DNA from: Streptomyces cacaoi
GTDB lineage: Bacteria > Actinomycetota > Actinomycetes > Streptomycetales > Streptomycetaceae
Assembly: GCF_006539165.1 (NCBI RefSeq)
Contig: NZ_BJMM01000002.1
Coordinates: forward strand, 1-64,000
Length of the DNA: 64,000 nucleotides
Direction of reading: 5' to 3'
In this document: piece by piece, positions 1 to 8,699 of the stretch
Position numbering within the stretch: the stretch's first letter is position 1
Layout: the number at the start of each line of letters is the position of its first letter
Notes under the pieces: model-generated
Seen by the model: the letters and a program-made list of their open reading frames with translations, nothing else
Database searches by the model: none
What the model was told of the DNA's origin: nothing
Program-made: the position numbers and the translations under genes

Positions 1-4
1 GGCG

Positions 5-51
5 GCCGGCTCCCGCCGCTCCCGGCCCGGCGGTCGGGGCCGGGAGCCGGC
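5..51 (-). terminator. Strong hairpin after the reductase gene
   Basis: Two alternative perfect 11-bp stems lie directly after the stop codon of the minus-strand gene that ends at 52: 5-15 pairs with 41-51, and 18-28 pairs with 37-47. The position and strength fit an intrinsic terminator. There is no T-tract, as is usual in Streptomyces. Confidence 0.55.
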
Positions 52-1269
52 TCAGCCGGCCGCGGACGTGCCCGGGGCGTCCTCGGTGACCTCCAGGGTG
101 CGGAACTCCAGGCCCGAGGCCGCCAGCCGGCCGATGAGCGCGTCCCCCATGGCCACGGCCGGTGTCACCTGCCCCGCCGTCCCGGGCAGTTCGTCGTGCG
201 CCAGGCACAGCGCCGCCTCGCCGAGGATCCGCGCCGTCTCGTCGTACCCGGGGTCGCCGCCCGCGACCTCCGTCACCACACGACGGCCGCCGCCCCGCCC
301 CGTGAAACGCAGCGAGAACCAACTGCGCGCCCGCCGCTGGGGATCCGGGCCCTCGCCCGGCGCGAGCCGCGCGGAGACGAACTTGCGCACCGACGGCACC
401 TGGGCGGCCACGAACAGCGCGCCCAGCCCGGCGGCGGCGCCGGCGATCACCGGAAGATTCGGTGCCGCCACATACGGCCGGTAGGTGAACTCCGGCCCGT
501 AGCGCTCCAGCGCGGCGGCCGAACGGGCCACGATCTGCGCGTCGATCGTCGGCATCGGCACCGCCCACGCGTCCAGGTCCGCCCGCCGGTGGACGGTTCC
601 GAGCGGTGTGTGCACCCCGCGGTCGGCCGGGCGCGGATCGGCGGCCCTGCGGGCCTTCATGGCGCGCAGCGTACGGTCGGCGCGGGAGAGGCCGAGCATG
701 ATGCTCGCGAACGTCCCGCCGGAGACACGGGCGTTGGTCCGCAGACAGGCGTCGACGGTCAGCGGCACGCCCTCGGGCAGCTGCTCGACGGTGTGGAGCG
801 CGCCCAGGTCCTGCGGCACGGAGTCGAAACCGGCCGCGTGCACCAGCCGGGCACCGGTCCGACGGGCCCGGCTGTGGTGGCGCAGATACATCAGATCGAC
901 GAACTCCGGCTCCCCGGACAGATCCAGATAGTCGGTGCCCGCGTCGGCGCAGGCGGCGACCAGCCGCGTCCCGTACCGGATGTACGGGCCGACCGTCGTC
1001 GCCACCACCCGGCCCTGCCGGGCCAGCCGGGCGAGCGCCTCGCTGTCGCCCGCGTCGGCCGTGAGCACACCCGCCTCCGCCGCCCGCGGATGCACCGCCG
1101 CCAGCCGCTCCCGCACGCCCTCCAGCTTCTCCCGGCTGCGGCCGGCCAGCGCCCAGCGGCAGTCCGCGGGCGCGTGCCCGGCCAGATACTGCGCCGTCAG
1201 CTCCCCGACGAAGCCCGACGCGCCGTACAGGATGACGTCGAACTCCCGCGTACCGCTCCGCACCGCCAC
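52..1269 (-). CDS. Saccharopine dehydrogenase-fold reductase (trans-acting enoyl reductase-like)
   Basis: Predicted NAD(P)-dependent oxidoreductase of 405 residues. The N-terminus has a Rossmann dinucleotide site (YGASGFVGELTAQYLA) followed by the family pattern of a second strand ending in AGRS. A mid-protein AGFDSVPQDLG motif is typical of actinobacterial saccharopine-dehydrogenase-like proteins, including the mycobacterial trans-acting enoyl reductases of phenolic lipid synthesis. The GTG start at 1269 is chosen because GAGGAGG lies six bases upstream; an earlier TTG at 1284 would overlap that ribosome site. The true substrate is unknown, and no lipid or polyketide genes adjoin it, so a lipid enoyl reductase role is only a family suggestion. 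It is the last gene of a minus-strand set. Confidence 0.85.
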   Translation of the reverse strand: MAVRSGTREFDVILYGASGFVGELTAQYLAGHAPADCRWALAGRSREKLEGVRERLAAVHPRAAEAGVLTADAGDSEALARLARQGRVVATTVGPYIRYGTRLVAACADAGTDYLDLSGEPEFVDLMYLRHHSRARRTGARLVHAAGFDSVPQDLGALHTVEQLPEGVPLTVDACLRTNARVSGGTFASIMLGLSRADRTLRAMKARRAADPRPADRGVHTPLGTVHRRADLDAWAVPMPTIDAQIVARSAAALERYGPEFTYRPYVAAPNLPVIAGAAAGLGALFVAAQVPSVRKFVSARLAPGEGPDPQRRARSWFSLRFTGRGGGRRVVTEVAGGDPGYDETARILGEAALCLAHDELPGTAGQVTPAVAMGDALIGRLAASGLEFRTLEVTEDAPGTSAAG

Positions 1270-1360
1270 GGCGGCCCTCCTCAACTCGCTTCCGGCGTAC
1301 GCTCCGTTCCTACCCGGCGTCCGGCGGGGACCGCGAGGGGACGGGCCGGGCGGGCCCGGC

Positions 1361-2239
1361 TCACTTCAGCAGCCGCGACAGCCTCCGGTCGGCCAGCGGC
1401 TTGCCGCCCGTCTGGCAGGTGGGGCAGTACTCCAGCGAGGAGTCGCGGAAGGAGACCGAGCGGATGGTGTCCCCGCACACCGGACACCGCTCACCGGCCC
1501 GGCCGTGCACCCGCAGCCCGAGCCGCTTGCCCGCCTTCAACTGGCCGGCGTCCAGCCCCCGGGCCCGCCGCACGGCGTCGCCGAGCGTACGGGTCATGGC
1601 CTCGTACAGCGCCGTCAGTTCGTCCTCGCGCAGATCGGCGGCCAGCTTGAACGGGGACATCCGCGCCGCGTGCAGGATCTCGTCCGAGTACGCGTTGCCG
1701 ATACCGGCGATGACCGACTGGTCCCGCAACAGCCCCTTGAGCTGCTGCCGTCTGCCCCGCAGCAGCGCCGCGAACTCCTCCCGGCCGAAGCCCGGGGCCA
1801 GCGGGTCGGGGCCCAGCCGCGCGATGCCCGGCACCTGCTCCGGCTCGCCGACCAGATACACCGCGAGCCGCTTCTGGGTGCCCGCCTCCGTGAGGTCGAA
1901 GCCGTCGGCCGCGCCGCCCTGCTCCGCCTCCAGCGCCACACGCAGCGCCAGCGGGCCCTTGCCCGGGCGGGGCGGCGCGGCCGGCAGGGAGTCCTGCCAG
2001 CGCAGCCAGCCCGCCCGGGCCAGATGGACGACGAGACGGAGCCCGCCGTCCACCGCCAGATCGAGGAACTTGCCGTGCCGTACGACCTCGCTGAACGTCC
2101 GCCCTTCGAGCGCGTCGAGCGGCGGATCGTACGTCTTGAGCACGCTCACCGCGACCGGCAGGACCCGGCCGACGGTGCGGCCGGCCAGCCGCTCGTCCAG
2201 AAAGCCCCGCAGGGCCTCGACCTCGGGGAGCTCCGGCAT
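1361..2239 (-). CDS. Fpg/Nei-family DNA glycosylase/AP lyase
   Basis: Base-excision repair enzyme of 292 residues that should remove oxidised bases and cut the abasic site. The start MPELPEVE carries the family's catalytic Pro2 and Glu3. The conserved lysine lies in VVRHGKFLDL near residue 55. The C-terminus has an intact four-cysteine zinc finger (CPVC about 18 residues before CPTC, near residues 255-277) that grips DNA. The helix-two-turn-helix region with SVIAGIGNAYSDEIL is present. A GGAGG site lies nine bases before the ATG. Fpg and the actinobacterial Nei proteins cannot be told apart confidently by eye. The neighbouring osmC gene also points to oxidative-damage defence, with 52 bases between them. 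Confidence 0.93.
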   Translation of the reverse strand: MPELPEVEALRGFLDERLAGRTVGRVLPVAVSVLKTYDPPLDALEGRTFSEVVRHGKFLDLAVDGGLRLVVHLARAGWLRWQDSLPAAPPRPGKGPLALRVALEAEQGGAADGFDLTEAGTQKRLAVYLVGEPEQVPGIARLGPDPLAPGFGREEFAALLRGRRQQLKGLLRDQSVIAGIGNAYSDEILHAARMSPFKLAADLREDELTALYEAMTRTLGDAVRRARGLDAGQLKAGKRLGLRVHGRAGERCPVCGDTIRSVSFRDSSLEYCPTCQTGGKPLADRRLSRLLK

Positions 2240-2291
2240 GGTGCTGCGCCTCCGTTCTGGCGCGTGCGGTCGTACGGCGGATACCGGCCGG

Positions 2292-2717
2292 TCAGGCCAG
2301 CTTGGCCTCGTGGGTGATCTCGGTGCCCTTGAGCGCCTGGCTGACCGGGCAGTTCTGCGCGGCCTCGGCGGCGGCCGCGGCGAACGCCGCCTGGTCGATC
2401 CCCGGCACCTCGCCCTCCACGGTGAGGTGGATGCCGGTGATGCCCGTGCCCGGCTGGAACGTGACCGAGGCGCGGGTGGTCAGCGTGGTGGGCGGCGTAC
2501 CGGCGCTGGTCAGCCCGTTGGAGAGGGCCATCGAGAAGCAGCTGGAGTGCGCCGCGGCGATCAGCTCCTCCGGGCTCGTCCGGCCGGCCGGCTCCTCGGC
2601 CCGGGACGGCCAGGAGACCGACTGCTCGCCGATGCCCGACGAATCGAAGGAGACGGTGCCCGACCCCTCCATCAGGGTGCCGTTCCAGACGGTGTGGGCC
2701 GTGCGTGTGGTGGCCAT
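2292..2717 (-). CDS. osmC: OsmC-family peroxidase
   Basis: Small (141 aa) thiol peroxidase that reduces organic hydroperoxides. The OsmC fold is recognisable, with two redox cysteines: one in the helix-start motif SSCFSMALSNGL near residue 58, the second in NCPVSQALKG near residue 124. The N-terminal TAHTVWNGTLMEGSGTV matches the OsmC rather than the Ohr branch. GGAAGGA lies five bases before the ATG. It sits directly upstream of the Fpg-type glycosylase in the same direction, so the two may be cotranscribed as an oxidative-stress pair. Confidence 0.93.
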   Translation of the reverse strand: MATTRTAHTVWNGTLMEGSGTVSFDSSGIGEQSVSWPSRAEEPAGRTSPEELIAAAHSSCFSMALSNGLTSAGTPPTTLTTRASVTFQPGTGITGIHLTVEGEVPGIDQAAFAAAAAEAAQNCPVSQALKGTEITHEAKLA

Positions 2718-2907
2718 GGTGGTCCTTCCGGTGACGTCTCGTGATCGGCTGTCGCGGCAGCGGAACGGCCCGCCCGCCGTGGCCGGCGGACCGCACCTGC
2801 CGCAGTACCCGATCCTGCTCCTTCACCGCCCGGACCGCGAATCCGCGGCCCTCGCCCCGCGCCCGGCACGCACACGGGCGCCGGGCGCGGGCACCTCCCG
2901 CCGGCCG

Positions 2908-3957
2908 TCAGACGAACTCCGGCATGATCCGGTCGTGGATGAGCCGGAGCTGTTCGTTCACGTCGGCGACCCCCTCCACGGTGCGCCCCGTGAACGCCTG
3001 CACGAGGATCCGGTCGGTGACGGCGCAGATGATGTGGTTGACGCCCGCCGGCGCGATCTGCTCACTGATCCTGGCGGCGCACTCCTCCGGCGTGCCCGCG
3101 ATGGACAGCCGCTCCGCCAGCGACGGGGTCGTCAGCTCGATCCCGCGCGCCAGATCGCCCTCGGCGATGGCCGCGACCACCGGCTCCACCTCGGCCGGAT
3201 CGACGCCGTTGCGGATCAGCTGCTCCGGCGGCATGGACGAGGCGTAGATACCGACCATGCTGCGCGCGGCGTCCTTCGCCGCGTCCCCGTCCGGGCCGGT
3301 CGCGAAGACCACCCACGCCCCGATGTCCAGCGCACGCCAGTCCTTCCCGGCCCGCTCGGCACCGGCCCTGATGTGCCGGACGGCGTACTCGTAGGCGGGG
3401 CGCGAGCAGCTCAGCGCGTGGTGACAGCCGTCGGACAGCTCCCCGGCGGCCTCGAAGGACCGCGGGCCGCGCATGGCACCCAGCTTCAGCGGCACCCGCT
3501 CCTGCACCGGGCGCGCGAAGGTGAACAGCCCGTCGTAGGTGTAGAACTCGCCGTGGTGCGTAATCGCGCCGTCCGCCAGGAGCGTACGGACGACGCCGAG
3601 CGCCTCCTTCGTCCGGGACAGCGGCTTCGTGCGCTTCCAGTCGACGCCGTACTGCGCGAGCAGCCCGAAGTTCCCGCTGGAGAGCACCGCTTCGGCCCGG
3701 CCGTCCGACAACTCGTCCAGCGTGGCCACCGCCTGGGCCACCAGCGACGGCTCCCGCAGCGTGACGGGTGTGACGCTCGGCCCCAGCCGGATGCGTTCGG
3801 TGCTGCCGGCCGCCGCGGCGAACAGCAGCCACATGTCCTTGTGCCAGGTCTCGTCGGCCGCGTAGCAGGCGTGGAAGCCCAGCTCGTCGGCGAGCCTGAT
3901 GGAGGCCAGCGACTCGCGCAGCGGGTAGTCGGGGAGCATCGCGTAACTGAACTTCAC
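2908..3957 (-). CDS. LLM-class flavin/F420-dependent oxidoreductase
   Basis: Luciferase-like monooxygenase-fold enzyme, 349 aa, TIM-barrel type, probably using F420 or FMN. Family signs are the N-terminal KFSYAMLPDYPLRESLASI, the RLGPSVTPVTLREPSLVAQ strand-helix motif, SDGRAEAVLSSGNFG (cofactor loop), and a C-terminal GTPEECAARI helix. The GTG at 3957 (VKFSYAM) is preferred; upstream codons encode Arg/Pro-rich sequence unlike the family. A second GTG three codons earlier is possible. The substrate cannot be inferred. It is divergent from the GH25 muramidase gene, across a 369-bp intergenic region. Confidence 0.88.
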   Translation of the reverse strand: MKFSYAMLPDYPLRESLASIRLADELGFHACYAADETWHKDMWLLFAAAAGSTERIRLGPSVTPVTLREPSLVAQAVATLDELSDGRAEAVLSSGNFGLLAQYGVDWKRTKPLSRTKEALGVVRTLLADGAITHHGEFYTYDGLFTFARPVQERVPLKLGAMRGPRSFEAAGELSDGCHHALSCSRPAYEYAVRHIRAGAERAGKDWRALDIGAWVVFATGPDGDAAKDAARSMVGIYASSMPPEQLIRNGVDPAEVEPVVAAIAEGDLARGIELTTPSLAERLSIAGTPEECAARISEQIAPAGVNHIICAVTDRILVQAFTGRTVEGVADVNEQLRLIHDRIMPEFV

Positions 3958-4326
3958 TGGGGCCACCTTTTCCGTAGCGGCGGTGCCTCGGCCGCGCGCG
4001 GTGAGCCGGCGCGGGCCTCGGCGGTGCGAAGTGGGGCGCGGACGCGCAGATTGTGCCAACGCGGCGCCCGCCGGGGGAGAGGGCGGACGCGGTTGTGCGG
4101 GCGAGCGGACGGGGCTCGTGGAGCGTGCGCGCGGGGCGCCCCGCACCGCAACAGCGTCGATGGCCGGTGAGTGCGGCAGCGGTCCGCCGCGCTCACCGGG
4201 GTTCCATGCCGTTCCTTCACAACTTCCGCCCGGGGACCGCCCCTTGCAGAGGTACGGTGTGCGTCCCGGCGGGTATCACCGAGTAATCAGCACATCACCG
4301 GAGAGTGAACAAGGGGAAGGTGAAGC
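3958..4326. other. Intergenic region between divergent LLM and GH25 genes
   Basis: Divergent 369-bp spacer that must hold promoters for both neighbours. The minus side (3958-4150) is very GC-rich and shows no convincing consensus. The plus side becomes AT-richer at 4270-4310 just before the muramidase ribosome site, with TATCAC and TAATCA as weak -10 candidates. I could not pair either with a good -35. Confidence 0.4.
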
Positions 4327-4884
4327 ATGATCAAAGGGATCGATGTGTCCTCCTACCAGCCGGAGGACTACAGCACCAGGGGCATCGACTTCGTCTTCAT
4401 CAAGGTGACCGAGGGCAAGTCGTACACGAACCCGAAGTGGGTCAAGCAGCGCAAGACCGCCCGCGACGCCGGACTGGTCACCGGCTTCTACCACTTCGTC
4501 CGCTCCGGCAGCATGAAGACCCAGGCCGACTACTTCCTCTCGAAGATCAACCTCGTCGCGGGCGACATGCTCGTCCTGGACTGGGAGGACCCCGACGTCG
4601 GCAACGGCGAGAAGGACGACTGGATCAAGTACGTCCAGGACAAGCGCCCGGACCACAAGGTGCTGCTCTACTGCAACCGCGACTTCTGGCTCAACCGGGA
4701 CAAGACCTCGTTCGCGGGCGACGGGCTATGGATCGCGCACTACAACGGCAAGCCCGGCGAGCCCGGCATCAAGCACCGCTGGCGCTTCCACCAGTACACG
4801 AGCGAGCCCATCGACACCAACCTCGGCGACTTCGACAGCAAGGCCGCGCTGCGCTCCTGGGCCGGCGGCGACAAGAAGGAATAG
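4327..4884 (+). CDS. GH25 muramidase (lysozyme-like hydrolase)
   Basis: Glycoside hydrolase family 25 protein that should cut the MurNAc-GlcNAc bond of peptidoglycan. The family start GIDVSSYQ gives Asp6; the catalytic pair is in VLDWED (Asp85 and Glu87); HFVRSGSMKTQADYF and the C-terminal WRFHQYTSEP strand match the TIM-barrel-like fold. At 185 residues it is a single catalytic domain with no cell-wall-binding repeats. There is no signal peptide, so if it acts outside the cell it must leave by lysis or a non-classical route. AAGGTGA precedes the ATG by five bases. No phage genes adjoin it, so this looks like a housekeeping copy. Confidence 0.9.
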   Translation: MIKGIDVSSYQPEDYSTRGIDFVFIKVTEGKSYTNPKWVKQRKTARDAGLVTGFYHFVRSGSMKTQADYFLSKINLVAGDMLVLDWEDPDVGNGEKDDWIKYVQDKRPDHKVLLYCNRDFWLNRDKTSFAGDGLWIAHYNGKPGEPGIKHRWRFHQYTSEPIDTNLGDFDSKAALRSWAGGDKKE

Positions 4885-4973
4885 AGCGACAACGGCGACA
4901 ACCGACCGGCTTCCGCCGGGAGACCGGCAGCCTCCGGCTCCGCCGTGTGCGGGCGGCAGATACCCTCCCCTGC

Positions 4974-5696
4974 ATGCCGGAAGCCGACGCGTCCTCCTCC
5001 CCAGCCCGCACCGTCTCCACCCGGGACCGCTCCGGGACCCCGCCGCACACCCCCGACCAGCCGCCCGCAGCCGACGCACCCCGTCCCGAACCGGGACCGC
5101 GCGCCGAGCAGGGAGCGGGCTCCGCCGCACACGGGCAGAGCCCGGAGCGGGGGCCGAGCGAGGGCGCAGGGTCGAGCGGGGGCGCGGGTCCGAGCGAGCC
5201 CGGAGGCCCGGGTGGGCTCGAAGGCCCGAGCGGGCCCGGAGGTCCGCGCGAGGGAGGTCCGCGCGAAGGCGGAGGGCCGGGTGAGGACCACGGCCCGGAG
5301 CGGGAGCCCGGCGCCGGAGCGCGGCCGGAGCAGCGGATAGCCGACGGCGAGAGGCCCGATCCGGACGAGCCCGCCACGACGGACGGACTCCCGACCGCCC
5401 CCGAGGAGCAGGAGGCAGACCTCCGGCCCTCATTGACCCCCCGTCAGGCCCGTCGGCTGCGGATCGTCCTGTCCGCCGCCGTCATGCTCGCCGTCGCCGT
5501 CGCCCTGATTCTGCGGCTGGGCTCGGAGCCCTCCGTGCTCACCGTCGGGTTCTACGGCATCGCGCTCGTGCTCTCCGGCACGGCCATCGTGCTCAGCCGC
5601 CGGGGACGCACCCGGGTGGCGACCGCGGTCCTCGGCGTGGGCTTCGCCGTCATCCTGGGCGGCGAATGGCTCCTCGGCTTCCCCGGAGGCATCTGA
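4974..5696 (+). CDS. Membrane protein with long disordered Gly/Pro/Glu-rich N-terminus
   Basis: No family recognised. The 240-residue protein has about 150 residues of low-complexity Gly/Pro/Ser/Glu/Arg sequence (several GPSE, GGPREGG-like repeats), then RQARRLRIVL followed by three predicted transmembrane helices (about residues 163-182, 190-207 and 214-234). Topology should leave the disordered tail in the cytoplasm. The ATG lacks a ribosome site; TACCCT at 4961-4966 sits about seven bases upstream, suggesting a leaderless transcript. It follows the muramidase by 89 bases but probably has its own promoter. The low-complexity part may be poorly conserved. Confidence 0.7.
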   Translation: MPEADASSSPARTVSTRDRSGTPPHTPDQPPAADAPRPEPGPRAEQGAGSAAHGQSPERGPSEGAGSSGGAGPSEPGGPGGLEGPSGPGGPREGGPREGGGPGEDHGPEREPGAGARPEQRIADGERPDPDEPATTDGLPTAPEEQEADLRPSLTPRQARRLRIVLSAAVMLAVAVALILRLGSEPSVLTVGFYGIALVLSGTAIVLSRRGRTRVATAVLGVGFAVILGGEWLLGFPGGI

Positions 5697-6185
5697 ACCG
5701 GGCCCGTACGCAGGGGAGTCGGAGCCGGACTCCACGAGCCTCTGCGCACGGCGACCACGGTGAGCACGGCGACCACGACGCGCACGGCGATCACGTCTGC
5801 TCGGAGGCCCGTGGCCGTGCGGTACGGCAGCCGCCGACGCACGGAGACCATCCGAGAGCACAGCTCCCGCACGGAGCGCCCGGCCGACACACGGACGCCG
5901 TGGGCACACGGGATCCACGACCGGACGGCGCCGTCCCCGGCCACCGGACGGCGGGGGACCGCAGCCGGACGTGGGCGTCTCCGGGACGGAGCCGACCGGC
6001 GGCCCACACCGAGCACGCCCCGTCGGCCGGACGCGACCGACGCGGACGCGACCGGCGCGCGGATGCGACGAGTGTGCGGACGCGACCGGTGCGCGGGACG
6101 TGCGGCGCGGAGACGCGGGGTACGGGGACCCGGGCAGCGGGGTGCCGGGTACGGGAGGCGGGTTCCCGGGCGTGGTGATGTCGCG
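5697..6185. other. 489-bp convergent intergenic region with 9-bp repeats
   Basis: Space between two convergent genes without a credible gene. At 5747-5795 there are five imperfect copies of the 9-mer CACGGCGAC, then at about 6030-6110 imperfect copies of GACGCGACCG. Open frames run through it on both strands, one of them reading a His/Gly/Asp repeat, but codon use degenerates outside the repeats and no start has a ribosome site. I see no clear terminator. Confidence 0.45.
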
Positions 6186-7754
6186 TCAGGACCAGGCGGC
6201 GGGATCGGCGCCGGCGGTGCCGGGGGGCCGGGACCAGTCGGCCGGGCCGGCGGAACCCGGCGAGCCGAAGCGCACCGGCGGCAGCACATACCGCAGCCGG
6301 CCCAGCGGACCGTCGGCCTCCGTCAACCACGGCGAGGGATCGAAATCCCCGGCGGGCACCGGCGCACCTCCCGGTTCGACCGTGGGCTCCGACGGCAGAT
6401 CGTGCAGCAGCCAGTGTGCCGTACGCGCCAGCGCGACCCGCACCACCCGCGATCCGGCCGTACCCGCCCGCTGCTCGCTGAGCGCCCGCAGAAGACCGGC
6501 CGCCAGCAGATAGCCGGTCGCATGGTCCAGCGCCTGTGCGGGGAGGGCACCCGGCGCCGGGTCCGTGCCGGCCTCGTCGGGGGCGCCCGCCTCGATACGG
6601 GAGATCCCCGTCGCGGCCTGGACCAGGCTGTCGAAGCCGCGTCTGCGCTGCCAGGGCCCGGCGGTGCCCCAGGCGCTGAGCTGGCCGACCACCAGACCGG
6701 GCCGCCGGTCCGCCAGCGACTCGGGCGCCAGCCCGAACCTGTCCAGCGCACCCGGCCGGTACCCGGTCACCACGAGGTGCGCGCCGGACAGCAGTTCCTC
6801 GAACGTCGCCTGCCCGGACCGGCTGGAGAGATCCAGCAGCGTCGACCGCTTCCCCAGATCACCGTCGGCGTGCGCATCCACCAGCTCGGGCCGGTCGGGT
6901 GCGTCGATCCGCAGCACCTCGGCGCCCAGCAGGGCCAGCGTGCGGGTGGCGACCGGACCCGCGATGGTCCGCGTCAGATCCAGCACCCGCAGGCCCGCGA
7001 GCCCGCCCGGCCCCGCCTGCGCCCCCGGATCGAGCGGAGCGGCGGTGTCCAGCCGCGCGGAGCCCACCAGGGGCAGCCGGGCGACGGCGGCGCACTGCGG
7101 ATGCGCGGCCCACTCGTCGGGCGTCCGCACGGCCACGGCCAGGCCGCCCGCGCCGAAGACGGTCTCCTCGACCTCGTGCGCCGAGCGCTCCGCCAGCTCC
7201 GCCGCCAGCCGTCCCACCGTGGCCTCGTCCTCGGCGGGACCGGGATCCGGCAGGCCGAGCGCCGCCAGCAGCCGGGCCCGGTGGTGCGGATAGTTGGCGT
7301 GCGTACGCACCCAGCCGTCGGCGACCGGCCAGAATCGGGAGAGCGGAGCGAAGTTGACCGGGGGGCGGCCGTCGGTACGGACGAGCCGGTCGCTGAGGAA
7401 GGCCGCGGCGACCGCGCCGTCATCCGTCTCGACCGGCGGTACCAGCTCACTGCCGGTACGCACCGCGAGGAACTCGGCGGCGGCCAGCGCGCACACCGAC
7501 ACCGTCGAAGAGGCCAGATCCAGCACGGGCAGCGCGGAGGGCAGCAGCCCCGGACGGCGCTCCCGCCGGATCCGGCCCGGCAGCGCCGGGTCCCCGCCGA
7601 GCGCGGCCCATGCCTGCGCGGGCCCCGGCTGAGCGGGTGAGCCGCCCGGGACGACCGGGCCGCTCGCGGCGCCCATGGCATCCGCCTCGACGGAACCGCG
7701 CCGCCCGGCGGCCTGCGCGTCTTCGGGCTCTACAGCGGGTGAGAACTGATCCAT
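6186..7754 (-). CDS. CaiB/BaiF-type CoA transferase with unusual domain order
   Basis: Predicted acyl-CoA:carboxylate CoA transferase relative, 522 aa, longer than the usual 380-420. The second half (from about residue 254) starts like a normal CaiB protein: LRVLDLTRTIAGPVATRTLALLGAEVLRID in pieces, then GKRSTLLDLSSRSG and VTGYRPGALDRFGL. The first half instead resembles the back part of a CaiB protein: DGWVRTHANYPHHRARLL, a helical ELAERSAHEVEETV segment and VRTPDEWAAHPQ. So the polypeptide looks permuted or like two shortened repeats. The ATG at 7754 has no ribosome site; a CAGAAT element six bases upstream suggests a leaderless start. The substrate is unknown. Confidence 0.8.
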   Translation of the reverse strand: MDQFSPAVEPEDAQAAGRRGSVEADAMGAASGPVVPGGSPAQPGPAQAWAALGGDPALPGRIRRERRPGLLPSALPVLDLASSTVSVCALAAAEFLAVRTGSELVPPVETDDGAVAAAFLSDRLVRTDGRPPVNFAPLSRFWPVADGWVRTHANYPHHRARLLAALGLPDPGPAEDEATVGRLAAELAERSAHEVEETVFGAGGLAVAVRTPDEWAAHPQCAAVARLPLVGSARLDTAAPLDPGAQAGPGGLAGLRVLDLTRTIAGPVATRTLALLGAEVLRIDAPDRPELVDAHADGDLGKRSTLLDLSSRSGQATFEELLSGAHLVVTGYRPGALDRFGLAPESLADRRPGLVVGQLSAWGTAGPWQRRRGFDSLVQAATGISRIEAGAPDEAGTDPAPGALPAQALDHATGYLLAAGLLRALSEQRAGTAGSRVVRVALARTAHWLLHDLPSEPTVEPGGAPVPAGDFDPSPWLTEADGPLGRLRYVLPPVRFGSPGSAGPADWSRPPGTAGADPAAWS

Positions 7755-7892
7755 GCCGCGATTCTGGCACCGGACCCGCCCCGGGCCGGTGACGGCGGGG
7801 CACGAACGCCCAGGTTGCAACAGCCGACGACCCCCGATGGAGGCCTCCACACCCCCACCTGCACCCCTGGCCGCCGGCTCCGGCAGCGGTGT

Positions 7893-8699
7893 TCAGGAGC
7901 CTTCGGGGGGCTCCTCGGCGAGGACCAGGCGCAGGCCTTGCTCCTCGAACTCCTTGCGGCGGGCGGCGGTGATGCCGGTGTCGGTGAGGAACGTCTTGAA
8001 GAGCTCCGCGCCGCCCACCCGGGCGAAGCAGCGGTTGCCGATCTTCGACGAGTCGGCGACGACCACGGCACGCTCGGCCCGCTGGGCCATCAGACCGTTG
8101 ATGCGGGCCTCCGCCTCGTCGTGCACCGTGGCGCCCGTCTGCGGATCCATCCCGTTGGCGCCGATGAAGGCCAGGTCCATCGAGATCTGCTGGAGTACGA
8201 GATCGCTGTAGGGCCCGGTGAGTTCGAAGGTGCGGGAGTGGGCGACGCCGCCGGTCAGAACGGTCTTGATCTGGGGCCGCACGGCCAGCTCGTTGGCGAT
8301 GTTCAACGCGTTGGTGACGATCGTCAGATGCGGCTGGGGGCCCGGCTCCGCCAGATCGGGACGGGTCGCCAGGGCGCGGGCGATCTCCGTCGTCGTCGTG
8401 CCGCCGCTGAGTCCGACGACGTCTCCGCGCTCCACCATCTCGGCCGCCGTACGGGCCAGGGACTCCTTGGCCGCCGCGTGGTACCCCCGCTTGTAGCGGA
8501 TCGGCAGATCGTAGGTGACCGCGCTGAGGACGGCTCCGCCCCGGGTCCGGGTGAGCAGTTGCTGCTCGGCCAGCGCGTCCATGTCCCGGCGCATGGTGGC
8601 GGCCGAGACCTCCAGCTCCGTGGCCGCCTCCTCCACGTCGACACTGCCGCGCTCGCCGAGCAGCTCCAGCAGAGCGTTCATCCGTTCATGGCGTTTCAC
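7893..8699 (-). CDS. DeoR/GlpR-family sugar-metabolism repressor
   Basis: DNA-binding regulator of 268 residues. The N-terminal DeoR helix-turn-helix reads ERMNALLELLGERGSVDVEE then VSAATMRRDMDALAEQ (residues about 5-45). The C-terminal sensor domain is of the ISOCOT fold that binds a phosphosugar, with GLSGGTTTTEIARAL and VVVADSSKIGNRCFARVG. The GTG start at 8699 follows a GGGAGAGGG site. Its start overlaps the end of the aldolase gene by 14 bases, so it is translated from the same mRNA. It most likely represses the operon and releases on a sugar phosphate. Paired repeats at 10568-10613 upstream of the operon are the candidate operator. Confidence 0.92.
   Translation of the reverse strand: MKRHERMNALLELLGERGSVDVEEAATELEVSAATMRRDMDALAEQQLLTRTRGGAVLSAVTYDLPIRYKRGYHAAAKESLARTAAEMVERGDVVGLSGGTTTTEIARALATRPDLAEPGPQPHLTIVTNALNIANELAVRPQIKTVLTGGVAHSRTFELTGPYSDLVLQQISMDLAFIGANGMDPQTGATVHDEAEARINGLMAQRAERAVVVADSSKIGNRCFARVGGAELFKTFLTDTGITAARRKEFEEQGLRLVLAEEPPEGS

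Noticed and set aside
196..1650. Long plus-strand frame opposite the reductase and Fpg genes
   Set aside because: It is Arg/Pro/Gln-rich, matches no family, and lies antisense to two well-supported genes. Very GC-rich DNA gives such frames routinely.
5971..6513. 180-codon plus-strand frame after the convergent spacer
   Set aside because: It has no ribosome site, runs into the CaiB gene antisense, and its codon use is not that of a real gene.
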